The notes beneath the pieces are model-generated. The model worked only from the letters and a program-made list of their open reading frames with translations, was not told where the DNA came from and did not search any database. The position numbers and the translations under genes were made by a program. A stretch of DNA of 64,000 nucleotides from the NCBI GenBank assembly GCA_902761585.1, contig CACWKX010000003.1, positions 62,001-126,000 of the forward strand, given 5' to 3'. Below, in pieces: positions 24,642 to 34,486 of the stretch. This stretch comes from an uncultured Lachnospiraceae bacterium. GTDB taxonomy: Bacteria; Bacillota; Clostridia; Lachnospirales; Lachnospiraceae. Each line of letters begins with the position of its first letter. Position 1 is the stretch's first letter.

Positions 24642-26168
24642 GTGGATAACAAACAGCCCGCCGTCAGCATGCGCGGCATTACCAAGACATTCGGAAAGGT
24701 AGTTGCAAACGATCACGTGTCGATCGACATCTACAAGGGGGAGATTCTCTCTCTTCTGGGGGAGAACGGAAGCGGAAAGACAACACTGATGAACATGCTC
24801 TCCGGGATCTACTACCCGGATTCCGGCCATATCTACATCAACGGCAGGGAGGAGTTTATCCACTCTCCGAAGGACGCCCTGGATCTGGGAATCGGCATGG
24901 TTCATCAGCATTTCAAGCTCGTGGACGTCATGACGGCGACCGAGAACATCATTCTTGGGCTCAATGAGGGAAAGTTCGACCTGAAAGCAGCCTCGAAGCG
25001 TATCTCCGAGATCTGTGACAGGTATGGTTTTGAGCTGGATCCGAACCAGAAGATCTATGATATGTCGGTCTCACAGAAACAGACGGTTGAGATTGTGAAG
25101 ATGCTGTACCGCAAGGCAGACATCCTCATCCTGGACGAGCCGACAGCCGTTCTGACTCCACAGGAGACAGAACGCCTCTTCGATGTCCTGCGGAACATGA
25201 AGAAGGACGGTAAGGCCATCATTATCATCACACATAAGTTGAACGAGGTTCTGGAGATCTCTGACTGGGTGGATATCCTGAACAAGGGAAAGTTCATCGG
25301 CAATCTGAAGACTTCGGAGACCAACACTCAGGAGATGACCGATATGATGGTCGGCCATGCCGTGAAGCTGGATATTGAGCGTCCGGAGCCGAAGGATGCA
25401 AAGCCGAGGATCATCGTGAAGGGACTGACGGTCAGCAGTGCGGACGGCATCCGGAAGCTGGATGATGTCTCCTTTGATATCCGCTCAGGAGAAATACTGG
25501 GAATTGCGGGAATTTCCGGGAGTGGTCAGAGGGAACTCCTTGAGGCGATTGCAGGTCTTCAGAAGATTGATACCGGCGAGATTACCTACATTGATGATAG
25601 CGGCAAAAAGAGCAATCTGGTTGGGGAAGATCCGGAGGCGATCGCGGAGATGGGTGTGGCGCTTTCATTTGTCCCGGAAGACCGTCTTGGCATGGGGCTG
25701 GTCGGGAACATGGATCTGACAGACAACATGATGCTGCGTTCCTTCCGGAAGGGCAAGGGACCGTTCACAGACCGGAAGATTCCGCAGAACCTGGCGAAAG
25801 AAGTCGTCGAGGAACTCTCCGTCGATACACCCGGCCTTTCCACACCAGTTAGAAGACTTTCGGGCGGCAACGTCCAGAAGGTGCTTGTCGGGCGCGAGAT
25901 CGCGTCCAATCCGACCGTCCTTCTGACGGCCTATGCTGTGCGAGGACTGGACATCAATTCGTCCTATGTCATCTATGATCTGATGAACAGGCAGAAGGAA
26001 AAGGGCGTGGCGGTTGTATATGTCGGCGAAGATCTGGATGTGCTTCTGGAGCTGGCGGACCGGATTCTCGTCCTGTGCGGAGGAAAGGTGTCCGGTATCC
26101 TGGACGGAAGGACGGCAAACAAGAATGAAGTTGGCCTGCTGATGACTTCACTGGGAGGCGCATCATGA
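24642..26168 (+). CDS. ABC transporter ATP-binding protein, double NBD (nucleoside/sugar type)
   Basis: Fused dual nucleotide-binding protein of 508 residues. NBD1 has Walker A LLGENGSGKTT, signature MSVSQKQTVEIVKML and Walker B ILILDEPTAVLTPQE. NBD2 has a loop at GIAGISGSGQRE, signature RRLSGGNVQKVLVGREI and a degenerate Walker B region VLLTAYAVRGLDINS. In relatives the last motif usually reads AxPTRGLD, so the Pro-Thr is lost here. GTG start at 24642, 105 bases after the binding protein; its stop overlaps the next gene by ATGA. It energises the BMP-type importer. Confidence 0.93.
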   Translation: MDNKQPAVSMRGITKTFGKVVANDHVSIDIYKGEILSLLGENGSGKTTLMNMLSGIYYPDSGHIYINGREEFIHSPKDALDLGIGMVHQHFKLVDVMTATENIILGLNEGKFDLKAASKRISEICDRYGFELDPNQKIYDMSVSQKQTVEIVKMLYRKADILILDEPTAVLTPQETERLFDVLRNMKKDGKAIIIITHKLNEVLEISDWVDILNKGKFIGNLKTSETNTQEMTDMMVGHAVKLDIERPEPKDAKPRIIVKGLTVSSADGIRKLDDVSFDIRSGEILGIAGISGSGQRELLEAIAGLQKIDTGEITYIDDSGKKSNLVGEDPEAIAEMGVALSFVPEDRLGMGLVGNMDLTDNMMLRSFRKGKGPFTDRKIPQNLAKEVVEELSVDTPGLSTPVRRLSGGNVQKVLVGREIASNPTVLLTAYAVRGLDINSSYVIYDLMNRQKEKGVAVVYVGEDLDVLLELADRILVLCGGKVSGILDGRTANKNEVGLLMTSLGGAS

Positions 26169-27259
26169 AGAATAAGACAAAAAACGGTACAGGACTCCAT
26201 ATCGTAAAGAGAGCTTCAATCTCCTGGTATAAAGCGATGGGGATCAGAGCGATCGCCCTTGTGTGCGCTATCCTCGTATGCGCGATTGTCACCTGGGCAC
26301 TGACAAGGGAAAGCCCGCTCGAAGTCATGGCGACCATCTTCGGTGGAAGCTTTGCCTCGCAGAGACGGTTCTGGGTCATGATGCAGGATCTTTCCGTCCT
26401 TCTTCTGATCTCTCTGGCGATGGCGCCGGCGTTTCGCATGAAGTTCTGGAACATCGGAGGCGAGGGACAGGTCATGATCGGCTGCCTTGCAACGGCTGCC
26501 TGTATGATTACGCTTGGAAACCGTCTGCCGAATGGGCTGGTGATCCTGCTCAGTCTTATCTCGGCGGTCATTGCCGGAGGAATCTGGGGGCTGATCCCGG
26601 CGGTCTGCAAGGCAAAGTGGAATACCAATGAAACCTTGTTCACCCTGATGATGAACTATGTCGCCATTCAGCTTTGCGCATATTTCATCATTTTGTGGGA
26701 GAAGCCGAAGGGCTCCGGAAAGGTTGGCATCATCAACCAGTCCAGCCACGCCGGATGGCTGCCGGTCATCGGGCGGTACAAGTACCTGCTGACCGTCATC
26801 GTTGCGGCCGCGGTGACGATCTTTATCTTCTGCTACATGAAGTACAGCAAGCATGGATATGAGCTGGCAGTTGTCGGAGAGAGCCAGAACACGGCAAGAT
26901 ATGTCGGTATCCGTGTCGGCAGAGTCATCGTCCGGACGATGCTGCTGTCCGGTGCGGTCTGCGGACTGACCGGCTTTATGCTTGTCGCAGGATCGGATCA
27001 TACCATCACGACGACCCTTGCAAACGGGCGGGGCTTCACAGCCGTCCTGGTTGCGTGGATGGCGAAGTTCAATCCATTCGGCATGATCTTCACGAGCTTC
27101 CTGATCACGTTCATGTCCAAGGGCGCCGGCGAGGTGGCGACAAACTTCAACCTCAACGAGTCGTTCTCGGATATCCTGACGAGCATCATCATCTTTTTCC
27201 TGATTGGATGCGAGTTCTTCATCCAGTACAGAATTGTCCGGAAGAAGGAGGCGAAATAA
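26165..27259 (+). CDS. ABC transporter permease (nucleoside type, YufP-like)
   Basis: Membrane permease of 364 residues of the BPD_transp_2 family, with long hydrophobic helices. The conserved NIGGEGQVMIGCLATAA and GFTAVLVAWMAKFNPFGMI stretches mark the larger of the two permeases in BMP-linked importers. ATGA overlap with the ATPase gene indicates translational coupling; the next permease follows without a gap. Confidence 0.92.
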   Translation: MKNKTKNGTGLHIVKRASISWYKAMGIRAIALVCAILVCAIVTWALTRESPLEVMATIFGGSFASQRRFWVMMQDLSVLLLISLAMAPAFRMKFWNIGGEGQVMIGCLATAACMITLGNRLPNGLVILLSLISAVIAGGIWGLIPAVCKAKWNTNETLFTLMMNYVAIQLCAYFIILWEKPKGSGKVGIINQSSHAGWLPVIGRYKYLLTVIVAAAVTIFIFCYMKYSKHGYELAVVGESQNTARYVGIRVGRVIVRTMLLSGAVCGLTGFMLVAGSDHTITTTLANGRGFTAVLVAWMAKFNPFGMIFTSFLITFMSKGAGEVATNFNLNESFSDILTSIIIFFLIGCEFFIQYRIVRKKEAK

Positions 27260-28258
27260 ATGTTTAACTTTGTAGCGTTTATTCCAAGTGCGGTCAAACA
27301 GAGTATTCCGCTTCTGCTCGGCAGTACGGGTGAGACTCTGACTGAGAAGTCTGGGAACCTGAACCTCGGTATTCCGGGCATCATGTATGTCGGCGCCATC
27401 TCGGGTGTCATCGGGTCTTTCTTCTATGAGAATCATCTGACGGCTGTGAATGCATCCATCAATCCGATCCTTGGGATCGCGATCCCGATTCTCTGTTCAC
27501 TCCTGGGGTCTCTCCTGATGGGACTGCTCTACTGCTTCCTGACGGTCAACCTGAGGGCAAACCAGAATGTGACCGGTCTTGCAATGACGACCTTCGGTGT
27601 CGGATTCGGAAACTTCTTCGGCGGGTCGTTGATCAAGCTGACCGGGTCAGATGTTCCATCCATTTCGCTCCGGGCGACCTCCGGATGTTTTCAGAAGACG
27701 CTTCCATTTGCAAATAAGACGGGAGTAGTTGGGAAGCTGCTGTTCTCATACGGCTTCCTGGCGTACACAGCGATCATTATCGCAATCCTGGCCGCGCTGT
27801 TTCTGAGAAAGACAAGGCTTGGCCTTCAGCTGCGGGCGGTCGGCGAGAATCCTGGTACGGCGGACGCGGCCGGGATTAATGTCTCGAAGTACAAATACAT
27901 CGCGACCTGCGTCGGATCCATGATTGCAGGACTTGGCGGTCTGTACTACGTCATGGACTATGCGTCCGGTGTCTGGTCGAACAACGCCTTCGGCGACAGG
28001 GGCTGGCTTGCCATCGCACTTGTCATCTTCACGGTCTGGAGACCGGACCTGAGCATCTTTGCATCCATCCTGTTCGGCGGTTTGTACATTCTGTATCTTT
28101 ACATCCCGACCGGAACAAACATGGCCATCAAGGAAATCTACAAGATGTTCCCATATCTTGTCACGATTGCGGTGCTCATTATTATGAGTATGTTGAACAA
28201 GAAGGAGAACCAGCCGCCGGCAGCACTGGGCCTGCCGTACTTCAGGGAAGACCGCTGA
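27260..28258 (+). CDS. ABC transporter permease (nucleoside type, YufQ-like)
   Basis: Second permease of the importer, 332 residues, BPD_transp_2 family. The start region LLGSTGETLTEKSGNLNLGIPGIMYVGA, the central RLGLQLRAVGENPGTADAAGINV and GDRGWLAIALVIFTVWRPDL are characteristic of the smaller partner in nucleoside ABC systems. Ten or so membrane helices are expected. Last gene of the operon; a hairpin without U-tract lies about 95 bases downstream. Confidence 0.92.
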   Translation: MFNFVAFIPSAVKQSIPLLLGSTGETLTEKSGNLNLGIPGIMYVGAISGVIGSFFYENHLTAVNASINPILGIAIPILCSLLGSLLMGLLYCFLTVNLRANQNVTGLAMTTFGVGFGNFFGGSLIKLTGSDVPSISLRATSGCFQKTLPFANKTGVVGKLLFSYGFLAYTAIIIAILAALFLRKTRLGLQLRAVGENPGTADAAGINVSKYKYIATCVGSMIAGLGGLYYVMDYASGVWSNNAFGDRGWLAIALVIFTVWRPDLSIFASILFGGLYILYLYIPTGTNMAIKEIYKMFPYLVTIAVLIIMSMLNKKENQPPAALGLPYFREDR

Positions 28259-28351
28259 GACGGCAGGATCAGAGACAGCAGCAACAGAAACAGCTTAAAC
28301 AGACTGAAGGCCAGTACGCTGAAAGCCTGTACGCTGAATGACAGCAGACAG

Positions 28352-28393
28352 ACGGGCATCGGAAAATCGGGAGGACCCTTTTCCGGTGCCCGT
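28352..28393 (+). other. Long hairpin downstream of the ABC operon, no U-tract
   Basis: A 15-bp stem (28352-28366 with 28379-28393, one G-U pair). It lies within the 377-base gap 28259-28635, which otherwise holds only the promoter of the next gene. It could be a processing or stabilising 3' end. Confidence 0.5.
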
Positions 28394-28516
28394 ACGCATA
28401 TATACCGTGGTTTCGTTGCTTTGCAGCCCCTGCCACACTGCTGGCAGTTGGATGAAGCACTGCAGGAATAGAGAAGGATCACGGGCAGGCAGGTTTGCCC
28501 GGAAATGGGGCCTTCG

Positions 28517-28545
28517 TTGACTTATGTTTGTGCAAATCATATAAT
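28517..28545 (+). promoter_or_regulatory. Promoter of the amylase/branching-enzyme gene
   Basis: TTGACT (28517-28522), a 17-base spacer and a perfect TATAAT (28540-28545). Confidence 0.85.
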
Positions 28546-28635
28546 TATTAGCAGGCTGACGGTGGCTCTTTTAAGTGGGTTGCTGAAAGAACCGGATGCT
28601 GTAGAAAAGCTGCGAAAAAGTGCGGGAAAGGATGG

Positions 28636-31600
28636 GTGGCACCATTGAGCGAATGGTACGATAACACAGTTTTTTATCATATCTATCCACTGGGACTTCT
28701 GGGAGCGCCTCATGAGAATCAGGGAGGAGAGGTGGTTCACCGCCTCAGAAAGCTGAATGGATGGATTCCGCATATGAAGGATCTGCATGTCGGGGCGATC
28801 TATATCGGACCGCTCTTTGAGTCATCCAGGCATGGGTACGACACAATCGATTACCGGATGGTGGACAGACGTCTTGGAGATCAGGAAGATTTCAAGGCAT
28901 TTGTACGCTCCTGTCATGAGGCAGGAATCCGGGTGGTCGTCGATGGAGTCTTCAACCATACAGGACGTGATTTTTTTGCATTTCGGGATATCCAGAAGAA
29001 TCGGGAGCAATCGAGATACAAGGACTGGTACAAGGGCATCAATTTTGGCTGGGACAGCGCTTATCACGACGGGTTTTCCTATGAGACGTGGCGAGGATCG
29101 GGCGATCTGGTCAACCTGAACCTCAGAAATCCGGAGGTGAAGGACTACCTGTTTGATGTGATTCGTTTCTGGATTGATTCGTTTGATATTGACGGCATCC
29201 GGCTGGATTGTGCGGACTGCCTTGATTTTGATTTCCTCCGGGAGATGCGACGCATAGTCCTGGAGAAAAAACCGGATTTCTGGCTGATGGGAGAGGTGAT
29301 CCACGGTGACTATGCGCGCTGGGCAAATCCGGAGATGCTTCATTCTGTCACAAACTATGAGCTGAACAAGGGACTTTGGTCCGGACATGAGTCGCACAAT
29401 TACTTCGAGATCGCCCATACCATCCGTAGACAGTTCGATGAGAATGGTGGGATATACAGGGGGCGCGTGCTGTACTCCTTTGCAGACAACCATGATGTTT
29501 CGAGGGTTGTGGAGAAGCTGAGTGACAAAAAACAGCTTTTCCCGCTGTATACGCTCCTTTACACACTGCCGGGAGATCCGTCCATATATTACGGGTCAGA
29601 GTGGGGCATCGGCGGACGGAAGGAAGACGGAGACTGGGGGCTTCGGCCTCAGATCGATCTGGAGAAGATTCGTCAGAACCCGCCCATCCCGGGATTGGAA
29701 GAATTTCTTGAGAAGCTTGGAGGGCTCAGGCAGGAGTATCCGGTGATTGGAAATGGCCGGTACAGGGAACTGCTTCTGACAAACAGGCAGTATGCATTTG
29801 CGAGGATCGGAGATCAGGAAGCGGTTGTGGTCGCGGTCAATAACGACGATCAGCCTGCCGAGATGTGGATCCGGATTCCGGATGTTGGAGATACTGTGGT
29901 AGACCTGCTGTCGCTGGATGAGGTTACGAGGGAACAGGGACAGCTTCACGTCACGCTGCCGGCGGATGGCTGCGCAGTTTATCTGCTCAATCAGGGAGGA
30001 AGCGAAGCGATGAAAAAGAAACAGGCTGGGAAAACGGAGCCGAAGAAGGTGACGATGGCAGCGGAGCCAAAGAAGGTGACAGCGGCGCCTGAGCCAAAGA
30101 AGGTGACAGCGGCGCCTGAGCCAAAGAAGGTGACAGCGGCAGCGGAGCCAAAGAAGGTGACAGCGGCGCCTGAGCCAAAGAAGGTGACAGCGGCGCCTGA
30201 GCCGAAGAAGGTGACAGCGGCAGCGGAGCCAAAGAAGGTGACAGCGGCGCCTGAGCCGAAGAAGGTGACAGCGGCAGCGGAGCCAAAGAAGGTGACAGTG
30301 GCGCCTGAGCCAAAGAAGGTAACAGCGGCGCCTGAGCCTAAGAAGAAAACGGCGGGGAAGGTTCCGGAGAAGGGGCCTGAATTTATCGGGGATCTGGATC
30401 AGTATCTGTTTGACAAGGGCGTTCATTATGACATCTATAAAAAGCTGGGTGCGCATCCCTCCACGTACAAGGGACGGAAAGGCATTCACTTTGCCGTGTG
30501 GGCGCCCCATGCGGCGGCTGTCACGCTGATCGGGGAGTTCAACGGCTGGAACGAAAGCAACATCCCGATGGAGAAGAGAGAGCCCTCCGGGATTTGGGAG
30601 ACGTTTGTCGAGTCGGCACAGCCGGGGCAAATGTACAAGTATCTGATCTACACACAGGATGGCAGAAAGCTGTACAAGGCTGATCCGTATGCGAATCAGG
30701 CAGAGTACCGCCCGGGCACGGCGTCCATCATCGCGGATCTGAATCCAATCAAATGGACGGACGGGAGATGGATGAGAAGGCAGAATGACTTTATTCAGGA
30801 CAAGGCGCCGATTTCTATCTACGAGTGCCATATCGGGAGCTGGATGCGTCATCCGCACGGTGAACATGAGGATGGATTCTACAACTACCGGTATTTTGCG
30901 CATTCCATCACCGACTACCTGATGAAGACAGGCTACACGCACGTCGAGCTGATGGGGATCGCGGAACATCCGTTTGATGGCTCCTGGGGGTATCAGGTGA
31001 CGGGCTACTATGCGCCGACATCCCGGTACGGAACTCCGGAGGACTTCGCCTACATGGTGAATTATCTGCACAACCATGGCATTGGCGTGATTCTGGACTG
31101 GGTGCCCGCTCATTTTCCGAAGGACGCCCATGGACTGTCGGAGTTTGACGGAACACCGTGCTATGAATATGCGGATCCGCGCAAGGGAGAGCACCCGGAC
31201 TGGGGGACAAAGGTCTTTGATTTTGGCAAGTCTGAGGTCAAGAACTTCCTGATCGCCAATGCACTGTACTGGATCGAAGAGTTCCATGTGGATGGTCTGC
31301 GGGTCGACGCGGTGGCGTCCATTCTGTATCTGGACTATGGCCGCAAGGACGGACAGTGGGTACCGAACAAGTATGGCGGAAATAAAAATCTTGAGGCGAT
31401 TGAGTTCTTCAAGCATCTGAATTCCGTCGTCAGGGGCAAGCACCCGGGTGTCATGATGATTGCCGAGGAATCGACGGCATGGCCAAAGGTCACGGGAAGG
31501 CCGGAGGACGATGGACTGGGCTTCTCAATGAAGTGGAACATGGGCTGGATGCATGACTTCCTCGAGTACATGAAGCTGGATCCGTATTTCCGCAAGTTCA

Positions 31601-32268
31601 ATCATAACAAGATGACATTTGCGATGACGTACGCGTATTCCGAAAAGTACTGCCTGGTGCTCTCGCACGACGAGGTTGTCCACCTGAAGTGCTCGATGAT
31701 CAACAAGATGCCGGGTCTCTACGATGACAAATTTGCCAATTTGAAGTGTGGGTATACATTCATGTTCGGGCATCCGGGCAAGAAGCTGCTGTTCATGGGA
31801 CAGGATTTTGCGCAGGAGCGCGAATGGTCAGAGGACAGGGAACTGGATTGGTTCCTTCTTCAGCAGCCCAGGCACAGGCAGATGCTTGACTTCGTGACAG
31901 AATTGTTGCATCTTTATAAAAATACGCCGGCTATGTATGAGGCAGACTGTGATCCGTGCGGATTTGAGTGGATCAATGCAGATGACGCAGACCGCAGCAT
32001 CTACAGCTTCCTGCGCCATTCGGAGGATGGGAAGAGCAATCTGCTTTTTGTCATCAACTTTACGCCGGTAGCGCGGCCGGATTACCGCGTCGGCTGTGTG
32101 AAAAAGTGCACGTACCGGCTGGTGCTTGACGGAGACGAAGCACGCTTTGGCGGTCACGGGATGAACCATCCGGTGATGTACAAGGCTGTCGAGAGTGAAT
32201 GCGATGGCAAACTGTATTCCTTCGCATATGACCTGCCGGCGTACGGAGTTGCGGTGTTCCGTTATTGA
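28636..32268 (+). CDS. glgB: Fusion of a GH13 alpha-amylase-type glycosidase and a 1,4-alpha-glucan branching enzyme
   Basis: Protein of about 1210 residues with two complete GH13 enzymes. The N-terminal module (about residues 1-455) has GVFNHTGRDFFAF, nucleophile region DGIRLDCAD, acid/base GEVIHGDY and FADNHDVSR, like a cytoplasmic amylase or cyclomaltodextrinase. A linker of 12 EPKKVT-type 9-residue repeats (about 467-573) follows. The C-terminal module (about 590-1210) is GlgB: a CBM48-like start (GIHFAVWAPHAAAVTLIGEFNGW), DGLRVDAVASILYLDYG, MIAEESTAWP and LSHDEVVH. Branching enzyme alone is usually 630-750 residues, so the size reflects fusion. GTG 28636 is listed; TTG 28645 is better spaced from AAAGGATGGG and may be the real start. 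The pairing suggests coupled trimming and branching of glycogen; that is inference. Confidence 0.9.
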   Translation: MAPLSEWYDNTVFYHIYPLGLLGAPHENQGGEVVHRLRKLNGWIPHMKDLHVGAIYIGPLFESSRHGYDTIDYRMVDRRLGDQEDFKAFVRSCHEAGIRVVVDGVFNHTGRDFFAFRDIQKNREQSRYKDWYKGINFGWDSAYHDGFSYETWRGSGDLVNLNLRNPEVKDYLFDVIRFWIDSFDIDGIRLDCADCLDFDFLREMRRIVLEKKPDFWLMGEVIHGDYARWANPEMLHSVTNYELNKGLWSGHESHNYFEIAHTIRRQFDENGGIYRGRVLYSFADNHDVSRVVEKLSDKKQLFPLYTLLYTLPGDPSIYYGSEWGIGGRKEDGDWGLRPQIDLEKIRQNPPIPGLEEFLEKLGGLRQEYPVIGNGRYRELLLTNRQYAFARIGDQEAVVVAVNNDDQPAEMWIRIPDVGDTVVDLLSLDEVTREQGQLHVTLPADGCAVYLLNQGGSEAMKKKQAGKTEPKKVTMAAEPKKVTAAPEPKKVTAAPEPKKVTAAAEPKKVTAAPEPKKVTAAPEPKKVTAAAEPKKVTAAPEPKKVTAAAEPKKVTVAPEPKKVTAAPEPKKKTAGKVPEKGPEFIGDLDQYLFDKGVHYDIYKKLGAHPSTYKGRKGIHFAVWAPHAAAVTLIGEFNGWNESNIPMEKREPSGIWETFVESAQPGQMYKYLIYTQDGRKLYKADPYANQAEYRPGTASIIADLNPIKWTDGRWMRRQNDFIQDKAPISIYECHIGSWMRHPHGEHEDGFYNYRYFAHSITDYLMKTGYTHVELMGIAEHPFDGSWGYQVTGYYAPTSRYGTPEDFAYMVNYLHNHGIGVILDWVPAHFPKDAHGLSEFDGTPCYEYADPRKGEHPDWGTKVFDFGKSEVKNFLIANALYWIEEFHVDGLRVDAVASILYLDYGRKDGQWVPNKYGGNKNLEAIEFFKHLNSVVRGKHPGVMMIAEESTAWPKVTGRPEDDGLGFSMKWNMGWMHDFLEYMKLDPYFRKFNHNKMTFAMTYAYSEKYCLVLSHDEVVHLKCSMINKMPGLYDDKFANLKCGYTFMFGHPGKKLLFMGQDFAQEREWSEDRELDWFLLQQPRHRQMLDFVTELLHLYKNTPAMYEADCDPCGFEWINADDADRSIYSFLRHSEDGKSNLLFVINFTPVARPDYRVGCVKKCTYRLVLDGDEARFGGHGMNHPVMYKAVESECDGKLYSFAYDLPAYGVAVFRY
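30037..30354 (+). repeat. 27-nt tandem repeat encoding the EPKKVT linker
   Basis: Twelve 27-nt units (EPKKVTAAP or EPKKVTAAA, the last one EPKKKTAGK) join the two GH13 domains. Units are nearly identical at the DNA level, so copy number is likely to vary between strains. Confidence 0.92.
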
Positions 32269-32328
32269 GCAAGTGGCACCCGGCAGCGCGGGCGGCAGAA
32301 TCTGCGGAAAGAATGGTAGGATATTAGC

Positions 32329-34389
32329 ATGAAAAATAACCCACGGATCAGATACAGCGGGAATCTGGGGATGCACTGGAGCTGGAGCGTCGTGCTGTCC
32401 CTTTCCCTCGTTGTGCTGGTGGCGCTCAATTTCAGGATCAGCACAAAAGCGGGCATTGTGACGCTGCTTTTTACCTGCTGCTACTTTGTGCTGATCCTCG
32501 GAGTCTATCTGTATTACCGGCCGAGAATTCTGAGAGGGCTGGTTGACTTTGCGACGAGCTTCGGGCAGAAACAGGAGGAAATCCTGCGTCAGATTGAGCT
32601 TCCCGTGACGATTGTGTCGGCGGATGGCCGGATTCTGTGGATGAATGACAGACTCTGCGAGCTGTCAAAGAAACCTGAGGACTACGATAAGAATATCGAC
32701 ACTCTGTTTCCGGAGCTTCAGCAGGATACATTTCCGGCCGCGGAGTGGGATAAGGATGTGCAGGTCCATTATGAGAATATGGACTTTCGCGCTCACATGC
32801 AGCGGATCGTGATCGATGACCTGATTGACGGGACGGAGCTGATCTCCCGGGAAGCAAGGGACGGTGAGAGTAGTTATTTCTATATCATCTATTTCCTGGA
32901 TGAGACAGACCTGAATCGGCTGCGTCAGGAAAACCGGGATCAGCGGTTTGCAGTGGCACTGGTGGACCTGGACAATTATGATGAGGCGCTGGAGGGAGTT
33001 GACGAGGTGCACAGCTCCCTGATCAGTGTCCTGGTGGATCGGCAGATTATGAAGTACTTCACATCGTACGACTGTCTTCCTAAGAAACTCGAGAAGGACA
33101 AGTACATGGTTGTCTTCAACCGGAAAAGCCTTGATTCGCTGATGGCCGATCATTTTTCTGTGCTGGAATCGGTCAAGACCATCAATATTGGCAATGAAGT
33201 CAGTATTACGCTGAGCATCGGTGCAGGGATCGGCGGGAAAACCTATATCGAAAATTATGAGAAGGCCCGCTCAGCAATCGAGATGGCGCTGGGCAGAGGC
33301 GGTGACCAGGCGGTGGTCAACAATGCGTCCCAGATGACCTTCTTTGGCGGCAAATCCCAGAGGAATGAACAGCATACGCGTGTAAAGGCGCGCGTAAAGG
33401 CGCAGGCGATGCGTGAGATCATGATCACAAAGAACTCGGTGATCGCGATGGGGCATCGCTTTATGGATATGGACAGCCTTGGGGCAGCGGTTGGAATCTG
33501 CCGGGCGGCGCGGGCACTCGGAAAGCCGGCGCATATCGTGATGGGCACGGAGACCGGTTCGATCAGCCAGTGGCTGGAGCTTCTGAAGGAGAGCAAGGAT
33601 TACAAGGATGGGTTGTTCATCAGTCATGACCAGGCGCTGGCGATGACCGATGAATCGACAGCCGTCATTGTCGTGGATACGAACCGGCCGTCGCTTCTGG
33701 AGTGTGGCGAGCTTTTAAACCGGACAGACACTGTGGTTGTGCTGGATCACCACAGACAGAACACGGAGAAGATCGAGAATGCTTCCCTGAGCTATATTGA
33801 GCCGTCGGCATCCTCCGCTTGTGAGATGATCGCCGAGATTCTACAGTATTTCGAGGAGAATGTCCGGCTCAGGAGCCTTGAGGCAGATTGTATGTACGCC
33901 GGCATTCTCATCGATACCAACAATTTTGTGGCAAAGACAGGAGCCCGGACATTCGAGGCAGCGGCTTATCTGAGAAGAAGTGGTGCGGATATCACGAGAG
34001 TCCGGAAGCTGCTTCGAGATGACATGGACAGTTATAAGGCGCGGGCCGAGGCAGTCCGGAATGCGGAGATCTATATGGGCGCCTATGCCATCTCGATCCT
34101 CCCGCCGGGAGGGCTCAAGAGTCCGAATGTGGTCGGTGCGCAGGCGGCAAATGAACTGCTGAACATTGTCGGCGTCAGGGCTTCATTTGTCCTGACTGAC
34201 TATGAGAATGAGATCTTTATCAGCGCTCGGTCGATTGATGAGGCGAATGTCCAGCTCGTCATGGAGAAGCTGGGCGGTGGTGGGCATATCAGCATGGCAG
34301 GCGCCCAGTTGAAGGGGATGAAGATTGAAGAGGCACGGGACAAACTGAAGGAAGTCCTGAAAGAGATGACAGACGAGAAGCTGATCTGA
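32329..34389 (+). CDS. gdpP: Cyclic-di-AMP phosphodiesterase GdpP (DHH family)
   Basis: Membrane protein of 686 residues that hydrolyses c-di-AMP. Two N-terminal helices (about residues 18-65) precede a PAS-like sensory domain (about 85-150, LPVTIVSADGRILWMNDRLCEL), a degenerate GGDEF domain (about 175-310) and the DHH/DHHA1 module. The latter shows AMGHRFMDMDSLGAA, IVVDTNRP, VLDHHRQN and GGGGHISMAGAQL. Full family length. It stands at the head of the conserved gdpP-rplI-dnaB cluster, about 100 bases before rplI. c-di-AMP controls potassium and wall homeostasis in Firmicutes, so a regulatory link to the Trk system in this window is plausible but inferred. Confidence 0.95.
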   Translation: MKNNPRIRYSGNLGMHWSWSVVLSLSLVVLVALNFRISTKAGIVTLLFTCCYFVLILGVYLYYRPRILRGLVDFATSFGQKQEEILRQIELPVTIVSADGRILWMNDRLCELSKKPEDYDKNIDTLFPELQQDTFPAAEWDKDVQVHYENMDFRAHMQRIVIDDLIDGTELISREARDGESSYFYIIYFLDETDLNRLRQENRDQRFAVALVDLDNYDEALEGVDEVHSSLISVLVDRQIMKYFTSYDCLPKKLEKDKYMVVFNRKSLDSLMADHFSVLESVKTINIGNEVSITLSIGAGIGGKTYIENYEKARSAIEMALGRGGDQAVVNNASQMTFFGGKSQRNEQHTRVKARVKAQAMREIMITKNSVIAMGHRFMDMDSLGAAVGICRAARALGKPAHIVMGTETGSISQWLELLKESKDYKDGLFISHDQALAMTDESTAVIVVDTNRPSLLECGELLNRTDTVVVLDHHRQNTEKIENASLSYIEPSASSACEMIAEILQYFEENVRLRSLEADCMYAGILIDTNNFVAKTGARTFEAAAYLRRSGADITRVRKLLRDDMDSYKARAEAVRNAEIYMGAYAISILPPGGLKSPNVVGAQAANELLNIVGVRASFVLTDYENEIFISARSIDEANVQLVMEKLGGGGHISMAGAQLKGMKIEEARDKLKEVLKEMTDEKLI

Positions 34390-34486
34390 CTGCAAAGAAC
34401 GGTCAGAGCAAGGCAGAAAGCCGGAAAGGAACGGTTTGGCAGCTGCGGCTGGAAGGCTCAGGCTGCGTGAGAGATGGAGGAGAATT

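Noticed and set aside
30037..30354. Regular 27-nt repeats considered as a CRISPR array
   Set aside because: Units are contiguous without spacers, in frame, and encode a protein linker.
29596..31443. 615-codon minus-strand frame opposite the amylase/branching enzyme fusion
   Set aside because: Its apparent repeats are the antisense of the EPKKVT linker; no start signal or homology.
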